A stretch of DNA of 64,000 nucleotides from Lactiplantibacillus daowaiensis (GCF_005405085.1 NZ_BJDJ01000006.1:62001-126000); one strand, 5' to 3'; shown: positions 42,600-52,601, numbered from the stretch's first letter. Notes: generated by a model not told the origin, from the letters alone. Program-made: numbers and translations.

Positions 42600-42910
42600 C
42601 ATGAAACCAATGAAGTGGAGATCAAGATAATGATGCCCGTAAAGAGAGTCGCCGTTGCTGAGAGTGCGATCGAACGCAAGTTATTAAATGGACCACTGAG
42701 GGCGCGACCAACCAACCGTATTGACGGTTCAAGTACCTCGCGACGTAAGGGAGACGTCATTTCCCGGGAATGTGTTAGCATTCTGCTAAGCTGGAACGAT
42801 TATTGCGGGGGACAAGTCTTTTTTGTCGTTGCGTCAATAGTCGTTCAACCAAGGTGGTACCGCGGAATAATCCGTCCTTGACTAATCATTAGTCATGGGC
42901 GGATTTTTTT
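42600..42910 (+). promoter_or_regulatory. T-box leader for tryptophan, ahead of trpBA
   Basis: The T-box core AAGGTGGTACCGCGG lies at 42851-42865. A strong terminator stem (TCCGTCCTTGACTAA side with TTAGTCATGGGCGGA) ends in T7 near 42910. The specifier position reads TGG (42689-42691, within TTAAATGGACC), the Trp codon. Uncharged tRNA-Trp should let transcription reach trpB and trpA. The start of the leader is approximate. Confidence 0.88.
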
Positions 42911-42927
42911 GATAGGAGGCAAAAGAC

Positions 42928-42993
42928 ATGTTATTGAGACGATGGCAAGCCGACTGTTTAGACGCAATGACACTAACAATCGGATTTAATTAA
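42928..42993 (+). CDS. 21-codon frame between the T-box and trpB
   Basis: ATAGGAGG precedes ATG 42928; the product starts [14 protein letters not shown] and ends TIGFN. It could be a fused scar of the lost trp genes (start of the first gene joined to the end of the last one before trpB) or a small leader peptide. The ribosome site is strong. Confidence 0.4.
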   Translation: MLLRRWQADCLDAMTLTIGFN

Positions 42994-43006
42994 GGAGAAA
43001 ACGACA

Positions 43007-44224
43007 ATGCAAGCAGCTAAATCAAGTGAAGACCCAATGTTAACTGGACGTTATGGTGATTTTGGTGGCCAATATGTCCCGGAACTACTGATGCCCGAAT
43101 TGCAACGATTAGACCAAGCCTTTCAACACTATCAACAAGATCCTGAATTCCAAGCTGAATTAACCGATCTACTAAGTAATTATGCTAATCGGCCGTCGTT
43201 ACTGTATCATGCAAAGCGGATGTCAGCTGATTTAGGTGGCGCGCAGGTTTACTTTAAACGAGAAGATTTAAATCATACTGGTGCCCATAAAATTAATAAT
43301 GTTTTAGGCCAGGCGTTATTGGCAAAACGGATGGGTAAGAAGCGCTTGATTGCAGAAACTGGGGCTGGTCAACATGGGGTAGCAACTGCTACCGTTGCAG
43401 CCTTATTCGGGATGGCGTGTGACATCTACATGGGTAAAATGGATACCGACCGCCAAGCACTGAATGTGTATCGGATGGAACTTTTGGGTGCGACGGTGCA
43501 TCCGGTTACCGCGGGGTCAATGGTCTTAAAAGATGCGATCAATGCGGCGCTACAAGCATGGACCGCCCGGGCAGACGATACGGCGTATATCATGGGGTCA
43601 GCAACTGGGCCGCATCCATTTCCAGTGATGGTACGGACGTATCAAAGTGTGATCAGTCAAGAATCACGGCAACAAAGTCTGGATCAGTTAGGGCATTTGC
43701 CAACCGCGGTCGTAGCTTGTGTTGGTGGTGGCAGTAATGCAATCGGTAGTTTTGCCAATTACATTGATGACCCAACTGTTCAATTAATTGGCTGTGAAGC
43801 GGCGGGCAAGGGGAGTGCGACCCCGCTGACTGCGGCCACGATGACCTGTGGTCGGCCTGGTATCTTTCACGGGATGAAATCATTATTCTTACAAGATGAT
43901 GCTGGTCAAATTGCCCCGGTTTACTCGATTTCAGCTGGCCTGGATTATCCCGGTGTTGGTCCCGAACATGTCCAATTAGCCAAAACGGGGCGGGCACAAT
44001 ATGTGGCGATTACCGATGATGAAGCGGTCGCGGCTTTTGAGTACATTGCTAAAGTTGAAGGCATTATTTGTGCCATTGAAAGTGCGCATGCCGTGGCTTA
44101 CGTGCAAAAGTTAGCACCAACGATGCGCCCGGATCAAAGTATCATTTGTACCTTGTCTGGCCGTGGTGATAAAGATGTGGCCGCAATTGCCAAGTATCGT
44201 GGGGTGACCTTAAATGAAGACTAA
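43007..44224 (+). CDS. trpB: Tryptophan synthase beta subunit
   Basis: A protein of 405 residues after AAGGAGA. The PLP lysine is Lys95 (HTGAHKINN), Glu117 lies in ETGAGQHG, and GGGSNAIG binds the PLP phosphate; the C-terminus has LSGRGDKD. All catalytic parts look intact. It condenses indole and serine to tryptophan. It overlaps trpA by 11 bp and is read from the Trp T-box leader. Confidence 0.96.
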   Translation: MQAAKSSEDPMLTGRYGDFGGQYVPELLMPELQRLDQAFQHYQQDPEFQAELTDLLSNYANRPSLLYHAKRMSADLGGAQVYFKREDLNHTGAHKINNVLGQALLAKRMGKKRLIAETGAGQHGVATATVAALFGMACDIYMGKMDTDRQALNVYRMELLGATVHPVTAGSMVLKDAINAALQAWTARADDTAYIMGSATGPHPFPVMVRTYQSVISQESRQQSLDQLGHLPTAVVACVGGGSNAIGSFANYIDDPTVQLIGCEAAGKGSATPLTAATMTCGRPGIFHGMKSLFLQDDAGQIAPVYSISAGLDYPGVGPEHVQLAKTGRAQYVAITDDEAVAAFEYIAKVEGIICAIESAHAVAYVQKLAPTMRPDQSIICTLSGRGDKDVAAIAKYRGVTLNED

Positions 44225-44984
44225 ATTAACTGTTAATTTTAAGCACGAGCCAGCTTTGTTGAGTACGGTAGTCGCTGGCGACCCGAACTTTGAGCAAACA
44301 GTGAGTCAAGTCGTGACCTTGGCGCAAGCTGGTTGTGATCTCGTTATTTTAGCAGTGCCATTCTCTGATCCGGTAGCGGATGGGCCAGTTGTTCAAGCTG
44401 CTGATGAACGCGCGTTAAAAGCTGGCACGACGCCGGCACAAGTTTTTGCGATGGTGGCTGCGATTCGACAACAAACGACAATGCCAATCGTGTTATCAGC
44501 TTATGCCAATTTGCTTTACCAATATGGGTATGCGGCATTTGCGGCCAAATGTCAGGCACTTGCGATTGGTGGCGTGATCGTTCCAGACTTGCCATTAGAA
44601 GAACAAGGGGAGTTACAACCCACTTTAGCAGCCCAGGGCATTGCTTTGATGCCACAAGTTGGTACCACCACGACGCCTAAGCGTGCACAAGCGATTGCGG
44701 CTGCGGCAACAGGGTTTATCGAGGTCTTGGCAACTCCTGGACAGGCCCCAACGGTTACAAGTACCCAACCAGTCATCGCGGCATTGCGAGCGGTGACTGA
44801 GTTGCCAATTGTGATACTGAGTGAGACGACGACTGTAGCAGCAACTGAGTTGGCCACGGTGGCTGATGGTGTTGTGATTGGAAGTACGATGGTGCAGCTA
44901 ATAGCGACGCAGTCATCGGTGTTAAGTCAGTTGACCGCTATGACCAAAGCCTTACGTCAAGCGTTAGACGCTAGTCATCATTAG
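44214..44984 (+). CDS. trpA: Tryptophan synthase alpha subunit, catalytic Glu missing
   Basis: A protein of 256 residues clearly of the TrpA family ([44 protein letters not shown]). Asp56 matches Asp60 of the Salmonella enzyme. However, Ile45 stands where catalytic Glu49 (ELGVPFSDP) is expected, and the following Gly is Ala. The GVTG-type substrate loop is also altered ([12 protein letters not shown]). It probably cannot cleave indole-glycerol phosphate, and may only stabilise or activate TrpB. Confidence 0.9.
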   Translation: MKTKLTVNFKHEPALLSTVVAGDPNFEQTVSQVVTLAQAGCDLVILAVPFSDPVADGPVVQAADERALKAGTTPAQVFAMVAAIRQQTTMPIVLSAYANLLYQYGYAAFAAKCQALAIGGVIVPDLPLEEQGELQPTLAAQGIALMPQVGTTTTPKRAQAIAAAATGFIEVLATPGQAPTVTSTQPVIAALRAVTELPIVILSETTTVAATELATVADGVVIGSTMVQLIATQSSVLSQLTAMTKALRQALDASHH

Positions 44985-45055
44985 AGGTAATTTCGCGGCG
45001 GTAAGTTAAGTCGACTTTTTTTCTGAAACCCCTAAACCTTTTCGCCTAACTAGTG

Positions 45056-45084
45056 TATACTATTATTTGTTGGTTTAAACCAAC
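45056..45084 (+). promoter_or_regulatory. tRNA-His promoter -10 and 16-bp palindrome
   Basis: TATACT (45056-45061) is followed by the perfect 16-bp palindrome GTTGGTTTAAACCAAC (45069-45084), which would lie at the start of the transcript just before the tRNA. No clear -35 is seen. Confidence 0.5.
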
Positions 45085-45095
45085 GAATAATTGAT

Positions 45096-45169
45096 GGCGG
45101 TATTGGCGAAGTGGTTAACGCACCGGATTGTGGCTCCGGCACGCGTGGGTTCGATTCCCACATACCGCC
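45096..45169 (+). tRNA. tRNA-His(GTG)
   Basis: An extra 5' G pairs with C73, the His identity mark. Acceptor GCGGTAT pairs with ATACCGC; anticodon stem CCGGA/TCCGG holds loop TTGTGGC with GTG. T arm GTGGG-TTCGATT-CCCAC. Confidence 0.95.
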
Positions 45170-45174
45170 CTTAT

Positions 45175-45220
45175 AAAAAAACACGTTAATGACGAGTGAT
45201 CGCCATTAACGTGTTTTTTT
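45175..45220. terminator. Bidirectional terminator after tRNA-His
   Basis: An 11-bp stem ACACGTTAATG/CATTAACGTGT flanked by an A run and T7. It ends tRNA-His and the leftward gene at 45223. Confidence 0.9.
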
Positions 45221-45222
45221 GG

Positions 45223-45654
45223 TTATCGATATTGATAGGCCGCTGATTTACTGCGGTAGTAGGTGTTTGGAAAACCAGCTACTGAAACTTTGAGGCTAGC
45301 GCGACCGTGTTTGGTTTGTTTGGTCAAAACAATGCTGTCGCTGTACGGTTTTAAACTACCATAGCGGGTGTTATAGACGGAAATCTTTTTATGGCTATGA
45401 ATGATGGCGACAAAGCGTTTACCTTGGGCGTTTGCCCAGACTTGGTTGACTTTGCCATTCTTGTAAATCGTGCCTTTAGTACCGTGCTTAGTGACTTGCA
45501 ATTTGCTATAGCTGTGACGACTATCATAGTGATACCAAGTGTGCCGAAAGCTAGCAGGGACTGTTCGTGTATGCAGGGCGGCTTGCGCGGGTAGGGCGCC
45601 ACCAAGTAAAGCGATCCCCATCGCAATGACCCCGAGTGATTTTGTGAATTTCAT
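45223..45654 (-). CDS. Small secreted protein
   Basis: A protein of 143 residues starting MKFTKSLGV (GGAGAGG upstream; the TTG at 45669 lies over the ribosome site). The signal peptide ends near ALPAQA at residue 26. The mature part is basic and rich in Tyr, His and Ser (SFRHTWYHYDSRHSYSKL), like the small unnamed secreted proteins of lactobacilli. Function unknown. Confidence 0.75.
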   Translation of the reverse strand: MKFTKSLGVIAMGIALLGGALPAQAALHTRTVPASFRHTWYHYDSRHSYSKLQVTKHGTKGTIYKNGKVNQVWANAQGKRFVAIIHSHKKISVYNTRYGSLKPYSDSIVLTKQTKHGRASLKVSVAGFPNTYYRSKSAAYQYR

Positions 45655-45697
45655 TAGTGACCTCTCCAAAGTAAGTTTGTACTAATTATAGCATACG

Positions 45698-45730
45698 AAA
45701 CCCCGGTTAACGTGACGCTAACCGGGGTTT
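45698..45730. terminator. Terminator AAACCCCGGTTA dyad
   Basis: A 12-bp perfect stem AAACCCCGGTTA/TAACCGGGGTTT with a 9-nt loop. It ends the leftward lipoprotein gene at 45733. Confidence 0.85.
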
Positions 45731-45732
45731 TA

Positions 45733-46161
45733 TTAATCGAGTTGTTTGGTGGTGATGCGGCCATCGGGATAGACAAAGTAAGTTTGTAATAACGGGCCCC
45801 GTTTGCCGTTGGTCAATTGCCGATACGTATCGACTTGATAGTAATGCTTGCCACGGCCATCTTGATTGATAGTTGGGACCGCATGCGTAAGTTGTCGTTT
45901 GGGTGCTTGTAACACTTGGGTGACGGCCGCGGCGGCCATACTAGCACTCGTGATATGGTCATTAGCCGCTTGGTATTGTTTACCGGTCTTTTTAGCGGCA
46001 CTCGCATCTTGGGCCTGGGCCGCAGCATTCGCGCTTTGTTGCCGATTTTCGGTGGCAATTTGATTGGCTTTGTGTTGGGTGATCGTCGGTGTTTTAGCCG
46101 CACAACCGGTCAAAAGTAACCCCAAACTGAGGCCGATGAGTCCTAAATAGCGGCGGCTCAT
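45733..46161 (-). CDS. Small lipoprotein
   Basis: A protein of 142 residues with a lipobox LTGC at residue about 20. The mature part is Gln/Ala-rich coiled coil to about 85, then a beta-rich end (KHYYQVDTYRQLTNGKRG, TYFVYPDGRITTKQL). Secretion and lipid anchoring are clear; function is unknown. Its start overlaps the previous gene's stop by 4 bp. Confidence 0.8.
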   Translation of the reverse strand: MSRRYLGLIGLSLGLLLTGCAAKTPTITQHKANQIATENRQQSANAAAQAQDASAAKKTGKQYQAANDHITSASMAAAAVTQVLQAPKRQLTHAVPTINQDGRGKHYYQVDTYRQLTNGKRGPLLQTYFVYPDGRITTKQLD

Positions 46162-46280
46162 TGGCTTTGTTCTTCTTGTGAAAGCGTTGGATAATTAGTG
46201 CCTTGAATAACTTGATAATCGACATAAGCCATAATCAAGATACTTACGACTAATAAAGTTGCAAAAAAAATGTTTTTCAT
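46158..46280 (-). CDS. Single-helix membrane peptide, 40 residues
   Basis: GAGGTAAC precedes ATG 46280. Residues 3-20 (NIFFATLLVVSILIMAYV) form one membrane helix, then a short acidic tail. It is the middle gene of a three-gene leftward operon; function unknown. Confidence 0.6.
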   Translation of the reverse strand: MKNIFFATLLVVSILIMAYVDYQVIQGTNYPTLSQEEQSQ

Positions 46281-46296
46281 AGGATAGTTACCTCGG

Positions 46297-47310
46297 TTAT
46301 TTCCAGTTTGGCACCCAGATGACGCGGGCGATTTGATCTGGTGTGATGAGCAATTTTTGCCCAGCTTGAGGGCCAGCTTCCACTGCAATTTGATAGCTGA
46401 TTGGTTCAGCTTCAATCGTGACGATGGAACCGCGTTGGCCAGTAGTTGTGTCGACTAAACTATACAAAGGAATTTGGTCGTTGGCAATTTCTAGTTCGTA
46501 TAACGTAAATTGTAAGAAGTAAGATTTGCGACCGGTCTTGATTTGTAGTGGGGTATCCGTCGATCCATAGTCGGCTAATCGCCGTTCCTGAGCGTTAGGA
46601 TCATTCATGTATTGCAAATCATCAACGGCATCGATCGCCATCTTCCATTGACCACCCGTAATGCGGGTTTTAGATGATAAGGTCATGACGGAATTAGCGT
46701 AAATATCAATGACGTTGAAAGCTTCATTGACTTGCTTCTTCGGTAAATAGCCAATGACGTAGCCGTGATCAGCGACTTTTAATTCAATCCGTACCGCGCG
46801 TTTAGCCCCATCGACTTCTTCAACTAATTGGATTTCACCGATGTTAGCATCCGCATCGACTTGATACTTTTTAGCATATAAGTAATCGGCTTTTAATCCA
46901 GAATCGTTGTAGTTATCATAAGGTTTAAAATAATCACGTTTAATCGCGTCTTGGAGAGCGGCTTCAAATTCTTTTTGGTAATAATCTAAACCGACCACAT
47001 AAGAGCGGAAAATCGCCCGTGAATTGGCATCGATTCGGTGCTTTTGTGGGGCATTGACGGGTTTAGGGACCGTTTTACGTAATTGCGATTTAAAGGTTTC
47101 GTTTTGTGTTTGTAACTCAGTCAAGGCCGCGGCTTGGTCTTGGTTGACCAACGTTTGGCGTACCAGGCGCGTCCGAATGTCTTTTAAGACGTCTGCTTGG
47201 GCGGCTTGCGCTTGTTTACGATGGTGATTATGGACGATGCTCATGATTAAACCAATCACCAAGATGACGCACACGAGCATTAAGCCCAATAATAACAAGT
47301 AAAGTTTCAT
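46297..47310 (-). CDS. Membrane-anchored protein with a HIRAN-like middle
   Basis: A protein of 337 residues from ATG 47310 (GGAGTGA upstream). A membrane helix spans about 4-28. A coiled coil lies at 30-75. The middle (SYVVGLDYYQKEFEAALQDA and ADHGYVIGYLPKKQVNEAF) resembles the HIRAN pattern, where a beta barrel ends with IGYLP. The C-terminal 130 residues are beta-rich. It is the first gene of the leftward three-gene operon, and outside-facing orientation is likely. The HIRAN match is tentative. Confidence 0.65.
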   Translation of the reverse strand: MKLYLLLLGLMLVCVILVIGLIMSIVHNHHRKQAQAAQADVLKDIRTRLVRQTLVNQDQAAALTELQTQNETFKSQLRKTVPKPVNAPQKHRIDANSRAIFRSYVVGLDYYQKEFEAALQDAIKRDYFKPYDNYNDSGLKADYLYAKKYQVDADANIGEIQLVEEVDGAKRAVRIELKVADHGYVIGYLPKKQVNEAFNVIDIYANSVMTLSSKTRITGGQWKMAIDAVDDLQYMNDPNAQERRLADYGSTDTPLQIKTGRKSYFLQFTLYELEIANDQIPLYSLVDTTTGQRGSIVTIEAEPISYQIAVEAGPQAGQKLLITPDQIARVIWVPNWK

Positions 47311-47410
47311 CAAATTTCACTCCAAATAGTGGTAAATAATTCGCTTTTTAATGGTTGTAACCGGTTGATTCGCGAGTGTCGCTTGTCAACTGCTAGTCAA
47401 ATAGGGTAAG

Positions 47411-47923
47411 ATGGGTCAGATACGTTTTTCAGTTAAGATTATAAAGAAACGGCGGCGAACAGCAGTGCAGGAAATAAAGCGCCTTTATCGTAGGTATCGC
47501 TACTTTTGGAAATATGCGATTTTTGGTTTTTTAGCCGCGCTCGTGAATGTGGTGGCTTTTTGGGTCTTACATTCGGTCATGTTAGAGCACTATTTATTTT
47601 CAAACACGATTGCTTGGGTTTTAGCGACACTCTTCAGCTTTTTTACGAATAAAGCAGTGGTGTTTCGGTCAAAATCCAGTGATTTTTGGCATTGGTGCCG
47701 CGAATTTTTAAGCTTTATGGCGACCCGCGGCTTATCTTACTTTTTTGATACGTTCCTCATGTTTGTCGGTATCTCGGTCCTATTTTGGGCCCCGATGCTT
47801 GTGAAGATCTTAGATCAAGTTTTGGTCGGTATCTTTAATTATGGCACATCGCGGCTTATCTTTATGGAACATAATCAAAAGATGCGCATGCGGCAACAAA
47901 TTTTGAAACGCTTTAGTAAATAA
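47411..47923 (+). CDS. GtrA family membrane protein
   Basis: A protein of 170 residues with four membrane helices (KYAIFGFLAALVNVVAFWVL first). The family moves undecaprenyl-linked sugars across the membrane for wall or teichoic acid glycosylation. No glycosyltransferase is adjacent. The ribosome site is weak (AGGGTAAG close to ATG 47411). Confidence 0.82.
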   Translation: MGQIRFSVKIIKKRRRTAVQEIKRLYRRYRYFWKYAIFGFLAALVNVVAFWVLHSVMLEHYLFSNTIAWVLATLFSFFTNKAVVFRSKSSDFWHWCREFLSFMATRGLSYFFDTFLMFVGISVLFWAPMLVKILDQVLVGIFNYGTSRLIFMEHNQKMRMRQQILKRFSK

Positions 47924-47930
47924 ACGGGGT

Positions 47931-47958
47931 TCGTCGTGAAGACGAGCGTCGTTTTTTT
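47931..47958 (+). terminator. Probable terminator after the GtrA gene
   Basis: Stem TCGTC/GACGA with loop GTGAA, then GCGTCG and T7. The stem is short and set a few bases away from the T run. Confidence 0.5.
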
Positions 47959-48316
47959 AGAACCACTGCCCGGTTAAGGTCCAGTGTAACCCCCAACCAA
48001 CCGCAACGGTTAAGACGATTCCCACGACGAGTAAACTGACCAAGCGTGGGGTCAAGCGACTTTCTTGGCGCCGGGCGAAAGCCACTTCAATCAGGCCAAT
48101 CGTGCCTAGGCCAAGTAGCGCCTTTAAACTAGTTAATAGCCAAGCGCCAGTAAACGTTTTGGTGCTCAGGTAGACGCCAGTAATAATTAAGGCTAAGTAA
48201 CCTAAGCGACTTAAAATCAAGTACCGATTGGCGCTTTTGGCTGTTTGGCGCGTCAAGCCGAGAATAACCATCAGCATTAACCACAGCCAACTTAAAATAT
48301 GCACAGGTAAAACCAC
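47957..48316 (-). CDS. DUF1516 family membrane protein (YisL-like)
   Basis: A protein of 119 residues with four helices (HILSWLWLMLMVILGL, YLALIITGVYLS, LLTSLKALLGLGTIGLIEVAF, LVSLLVVGIVLTVAVG). The GYLALIITGVYLS and SLKALLGLGTIGLIE segments match DUF1516 (YisL). Role unknown. Confidence 0.8.
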   Translation of the reverse strand: MVLPVHILSWLWLMLMVILGLTRQTAKSANRYLILSRLGYLALIITGVYLSTKTFTGAWLLTSLKALLGLGTIGLIEVAFARRQESRLTPRLVSLLVVGIVLTVAVGWGLHWTLTGQWF

Positions 48317-48386
48317 TAAAAAACGCCTCCAATCAACACTTCAAGTTTAATTTTAGCATGAAGTGCTAGTTGGCGGTGTTAATTTT

Positions 48387-50243
48387 TTATTGCACCGATG
48401 TTAAATTTTTTTGCTGCACATAATCAACTAGTTCAATCACCGTTTTAAAGCGGTTAAACGGGGTCACGATGTGCACGCCATTAAAGCAATCACAGATGCC
48501 ATCGATCAATTCCTTGGCAATTTGAATGCCCACGGCTCGTTCATTGCCAGCTTGTTCAGCTTGCTTCATGCGGTCTAAAACAGTTTGCGGCAAGCGAATG
48601 CCGTGGACTTCATGATGCAAAAAGGCCGCGTTACGATAGGACACTAAGGGCATGACGCCGACAAAAACGGGCACGTGCAGGTCGTTGGTCTTTAAGGCGT
48701 CGGCTAGGGCTTGGACGTTTTTGATGTCGAAAACGGGTTGCGTAATAATATAGTCGCAACCATAATTGCGTTTACGTTCAATTGATTTCGTTGATACATT
48801 GGTGCGATAAGCATTAGGGTTAAAAGCAGCCGCAACGCGAAAATCAGTCGCTTGTTTGAGTGATTTCCCGGTCGGGCCGATGCCACTATTGAACTGTTTG
48901 ATCAACTTGATGAGTTCGACGGAACGGACATCACCAACCGAAGTTGCACCAGGAAAGTCACCTAATTTAGCCGGGTCGCCAGTGACTGCTAAAATATCTT
49001 CAATCCCAAGACTATGCAAACCCATGATTTCAGATTGCAAGCCAATCAAGTTATGATCGCGAGTCGTTAAATGCACAATTGGTGTAATGCCATAGGATAA
49101 CTTTAATTGAGCGGCAATTGTGGCGTTTGAGATCCGGACACTGGCTAAAGAATTATCTGACAAGGTAATCCCATCGACACCCGCGGCTTTTAAGCGTTGC
49201 GCACCGTTGAAAAATTTGGCCGTGTCAAAATCTTTTGGTGGGTCGAGTTCAACTAGTGCCGTTTTTTGGGTGGCAACTTTTTGTAAAAACGGGTGCGGCC
49301 CAATCGTTGATGCTAAGGTTGGTGCTGACTGCGGTTGGGCAACGGCGGTGTGCGGCACGATGGCGCGACTAGCTAAGCCGCGAACTAACGCGGCGGTGTG
49401 CAGTGGCGTCGTGCCACAACAGCCACCAATGAGATTGAGGCCTAATTGACGAAAACGTTCGGCGTATTCTTCAAAGTAACTGGGGTCACCATCGTAAACC
49501 ACGTGGCCATCTTGGTCGGTCCCGGGGAGGCCCGAATTAGGATAAACGGCTAGTTTAACCGTTGCCGGTACCGCGAGCTTTTCAAATGACTGGGCTAGAT
49601 AATAAGGCCCTAAGCGACAATTAGTACCGATCACATCAGCACCGGCCGCAGCCAGTTGGATCACGGCATCGGCAAAAGTCGTGCCATCGCGTAAAACGCC
49701 GGGCGCTAACATCGACACGTTGGTAATCACTGGCAAGTCGGTTTGTGCTTTGACAATTTTGAGGGCCGTCAACAATTCAGGTAAGTCATAGTAAGTTTCT
49801 AATAAAATCCCGTCTAGTTGTTTGGTTGCTAGCAAAGCTTGGAGTTGTTCAGTCAGACTAGCCTGAATCGCCGCCGGGGTTGCTTGTTGAACCGCTTGGT
49901 CAGTATCACCAGCCAAACCACCGATCGTCCCTAAGACATAGACTGGATGATCAGCAGCATGTTTGGCGGTCTCGGCCAGTTTGACCGCGGCTTTGTTGAT
50001 TGCGGTCACTTGGTCTTGTAAATCATAACGGGTCAATTTAAGCCGATTGGCAGCGTACGTATTGGTCTGAATGACATCGGCGCCAGCGCTAATATAGGAT
50101 TGATGGACCCGCAAAATCGTATCGGGGTGCGTCAAGTTCAAGTTTTCAAAGGCTGAGTTGATACCATAGTTACCATATAACAGGGTGCCCATCGCGCCAT
50201 CGGCAACTAAGACCCGTTGTTTAAGGGCTGTTTTAAAATCCAT
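48387..50243 (-). CDS. yitJ: Homocysteine methyltransferase / MTHFR fusion (YitJ-like)
   Basis: A protein of 618 residues. The N-terminal half is a homocysteine S-methyltransferase barrel (ADGAMGTLLYG, GTNCRLGP, GGCCGTTPLH with the zinc cysteines). The C-terminal half is a methylenetetrahydrofolate reductase (LVELDPPKDFDTAKFF, DNSLASVRISNA, DYIITQPVFD). The reductase supplies methyl-folate for MetE, encoded 12 bp upstream in the same operon. Fusion of this kind is known from YitJ of Bacillus. Confidence 0.92.
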   Translation of the reverse strand: MDFKTALKQRVLVADGAMGTLLYGNYGINSAFENLNLTHPDTILRVHQSYISAGADVIQTNTYAANRLKLTRYDLQDQVTAINKAAVKLAETAKHAADHPVYVLGTIGGLAGDTDQAVQQATPAAIQASLTEQLQALLATKQLDGILLETYYDLPELLTALKIVKAQTDLPVITNVSMLAPGVLRDGTTFADAVIQLAAAGADVIGTNCRLGPYYLAQSFEKLAVPATVKLAVYPNSGLPGTDQDGHVVYDGDPSYFEEYAERFRQLGLNLIGGCCGTTPLHTAALVRGLASRAIVPHTAVAQPQSAPTLASTIGPHPFLQKVATQKTALVELDPPKDFDTAKFFNGAQRLKAAGVDGITLSDNSLASVRISNATIAAQLKLSYGITPIVHLTTRDHNLIGLQSEIMGLHSLGIEDILAVTGDPAKLGDFPGATSVGDVRSVELIKLIKQFNSGIGPTGKSLKQATDFRVAAAFNPNAYRTNVSTKSIERKRNYGCDYIITQPVFDIKNVQALADALKTNDLHVPVFVGVMPLVSYRNAAFLHHEVHGIRLPQTVLDRMKQAEQAGNERAVGIQIAKELIDGICDCFNGVHIVTPFNRFKTVIELVDYVQQKNLTSVQ

Positions 50244-50255
50244 GGCCCGACCTCC

Positions 50256-52562
50256 TTATTTCGCTGGGGTGGTGAGCTGGTCACGAACGGCATCGCGGGC
50301 CGCGACCATGTTCTTTAAAGCCGCCAACGTTTCTGGTTTTTGACGTGTCTTTAAGCCACAATCTGGATTGATCCAAAATTGATGGACGTCAATCACCCGC
50401 AGTGCCCGTTGAATATTGGCTTGGATTTCAGCGACGCTTGGGACGCGGGGACTATGAATGTCGTAAACGCCCAAGCCAATTTCTTGGTCATAGCCAGTTT
50501 GTTCAAAGGCGCTGATGATTTCACCGTGACTACGAGACGTTTCAATTGAAATGACGTCGGCATCTAACGCCTTAATGGTGTCAATAATGTCAGCGAAGTT
50601 CGAATAGCACATATGTGTATGAATTTGGGTGTCGTTGGCAACACCTGTCGTGGTGATTTTAAACGAATAAACGGCTTCGTCTAAATAAGCTTGCCAATGG
50701 CGTTGTTTTAGCGGCAGCCCTTCACGTAAAGCGGGTTCGTCAACTTGGATAATCTTAATGCCAGCTTTTTCAAGATTTTGAACTTCTTGACGTAAAGCGA
50801 GCGCAATTTGATTTTGAACTTGCGCGGTTGGAATATCATCACGGACAAAACTCCAGTTGATAATCGTGAGTGGGGCCGTTAGCATGCCTTTGACGGGTTT
50901 ATCGGTCAAACTTTGTGCATAGACAGAAGCCGCGACCGTAATGGGTTCGGTATAGGCGACATCACCGAAGATGACTGGTGGCCGTACCCCACGAGACCCA
51001 TATGATTGAACCCAACCGTTTTGGGTGGCATAAAAGCCAGTGAGCTTTTGACCAAAATATTCGACCATGTCAGTGCGTTCAAATTCACCGTGGACTAAGA
51101 CGTCTAAGCCTAAATCATTTTGATAGTCGATCCAACGCTTGGTTTCTGCATTTAAAAACGTTTGATAATCGGCATCAGATAAGTCGCCGTGGCGCCAAGC
51201 CGCGCGTTTCGACCGTACTGTTTTACTTTGAGGAAAGCTGCCAATCGTGGTTGTTGGTAGTAGTGGCAAGTGGAGTCGGTCATGTTGTAATTTGATCCGG
51301 GTCGCAAAAGGCGCTTGCCGTTCAAATGTTTGGTCAGCTAAATGGGCTTCAGCGTCACGAACCGCTTGATTATTACGGTGACTAGAGGCATTCAAAGCGG
51401 CTAAGTTGGCTTGATTGCGGTCAAAATCCGCTTGGACGGCCGCAACGCCTTGGTTAGCCGCCGTCGTTAATGTCGCGAGTTCTTGTAATTTTTGATCAGC
51501 GAAAGCGAGGCCTCCCAACAAGATTGGATCAGCTTGGGGTTCATTTTTAGTCGTGATCGGGACATGTAATAACGAATTGGCTGGTTGTAACCATAGGTGA
51601 TCAGTGCCAACGAGTTGCGTTAATTCTTGCACGAGGTCGAATTTTTGGGTTAAATCACTGGCCCAAACGTTATGGCCATCGATGAGGCCGGCGGCTAGCA
51701 CTTTATCTGCTGGAAAGCCACTGGTCCGTAAATGGGCGAGATTTTCACCATGGTCATGAACTAAATCTAAACCAATCGCTTGAACGGGTAGGTCGACGAC
51801 TTGGTCATATAAATCTAAGCTATCAAAATAAGTTTGTAGTTCGATATTTAAGGTTGGAACGGCTTGATGTAAGGCGGTTAATGCTTGTCGATAAGGCGCG
51901 ATTTCTGCTGGATCGGTGGTTTTGACTAGCGTCGGTTCATCTAGTTGTACCCACTTAGCACCGGCGGCCGCGAGTTCTTGGAAGACTTGTTGGTAAAGTG
52001 GTAATAATTGTGGCAATAGTTCAGCGACCCCAGCCGCATCTAAATATTGACCCTGGCGTTTGCCAAGTTTTAAGAAAGAAACCGGGCCTAAAATGACGGG
52101 CTTACCATCGATGCCCAGTTCAGCTTTGGCTTCTTGATAGTAACGTAACCAACGATTGTCCAATAATTGGAAATGCACGTCGTCGAATTCAGGGACGATG
52201 TAGTGGTAGTTGATATTGAACCATTTCGTCATTTCAGCGGCGACGGCCGTGTCAGTGCCCCGGGCAATGGCATAATAGTCGGGGAGCGCTAAGGCATGGT
52301 CAAAGTGACCAAAGCGAGTCGGAATCGCGCCAAAAGCCGTTAATGTATCTAAGACATGGTCGTAATCGGAGTTGTCTGCGACTGGAATATAATCAACCCC
52401 TAATGCTTGTTGCTTTTTGAGATTAGCTAAGCGTAATTGCTTAGCTGTGGCATGAAATTCATCAGTGCCAAAATCATGACGCCAATAATGTTCCAATAAA
52501 TGTTTCCATTCACGATGTTCACCTAAACGGGGATATCCTAAGTTGCTACTGATGACAGTCAT
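50256..52562 (-). CDS. metE: Cobalamin-independent methionine synthase
   Basis: A protein of 768 residues from ATG 52562 (AAGGAGTG upstream; the GTG at 52571 is part of the ribosome site). The N-terminus ([19 protein letters not shown]) is typical. The zinc ligands lie in HTHMCYSNF and in NPDCGLKTR near the end. It transfers methyl from methyl-tetrahydrofolate to homocysteine. It is the first gene of the met operon under a Met T-box. Confidence 0.95.
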   Translation of the reverse strand: MTVISSNLGYPRLGEHREWKHLLEHYWRHDFGTDEFHATAKQLRLANLKKQQALGVDYIPVADNSDYDHVLDTLTAFGAIPTRFGHFDHALALPDYYAIARGTDTAVAAEMTKWFNINYHYIVPEFDDVHFQLLDNRWLRYYQEAKAELGIDGKPVILGPVSFLKLGKRQGQYLDAAGVAELLPQLLPLYQQVFQELAAAGAKWVQLDEPTLVKTTDPAEIAPYRQALTALHQAVPTLNIELQTYFDSLDLYDQVVDLPVQAIGLDLVHDHGENLAHLRTSGFPADKVLAAGLIDGHNVWASDLTQKFDLVQELTQLVGTDHLWLQPANSLLHVPITTKNEPQADPILLGGLAFADQKLQELATLTTAANQGVAAVQADFDRNQANLAALNASSHRNNQAVRDAEAHLADQTFERQAPFATRIKLQHDRLHLPLLPTTTIGSFPQSKTVRSKRAAWRHGDLSDADYQTFLNAETKRWIDYQNDLGLDVLVHGEFERTDMVEYFGQKLTGFYATQNGWVQSYGSRGVRPPVIFGDVAYTEPITVAASVYAQSLTDKPVKGMLTAPLTIINWSFVRDDIPTAQVQNQIALALRQEVQNLEKAGIKIIQVDEPALREGLPLKQRHWQAYLDEAVYSFKITTTGVANDTQIHTHMCYSNFADIIDTIKALDADVISIETSRSHGEIISAFEQTGYDQEIGLGVYDIHSPRVPSVAEIQANIQRALRVIDVHQFWINPDCGLKTRQKPETLAALKNMVAARDAVRDQLTTPAK

Positions 52563-52601
52563 ATTGACCACTCCTTAATTGTTAGTTAAAAGAATTTAAA
52601 T

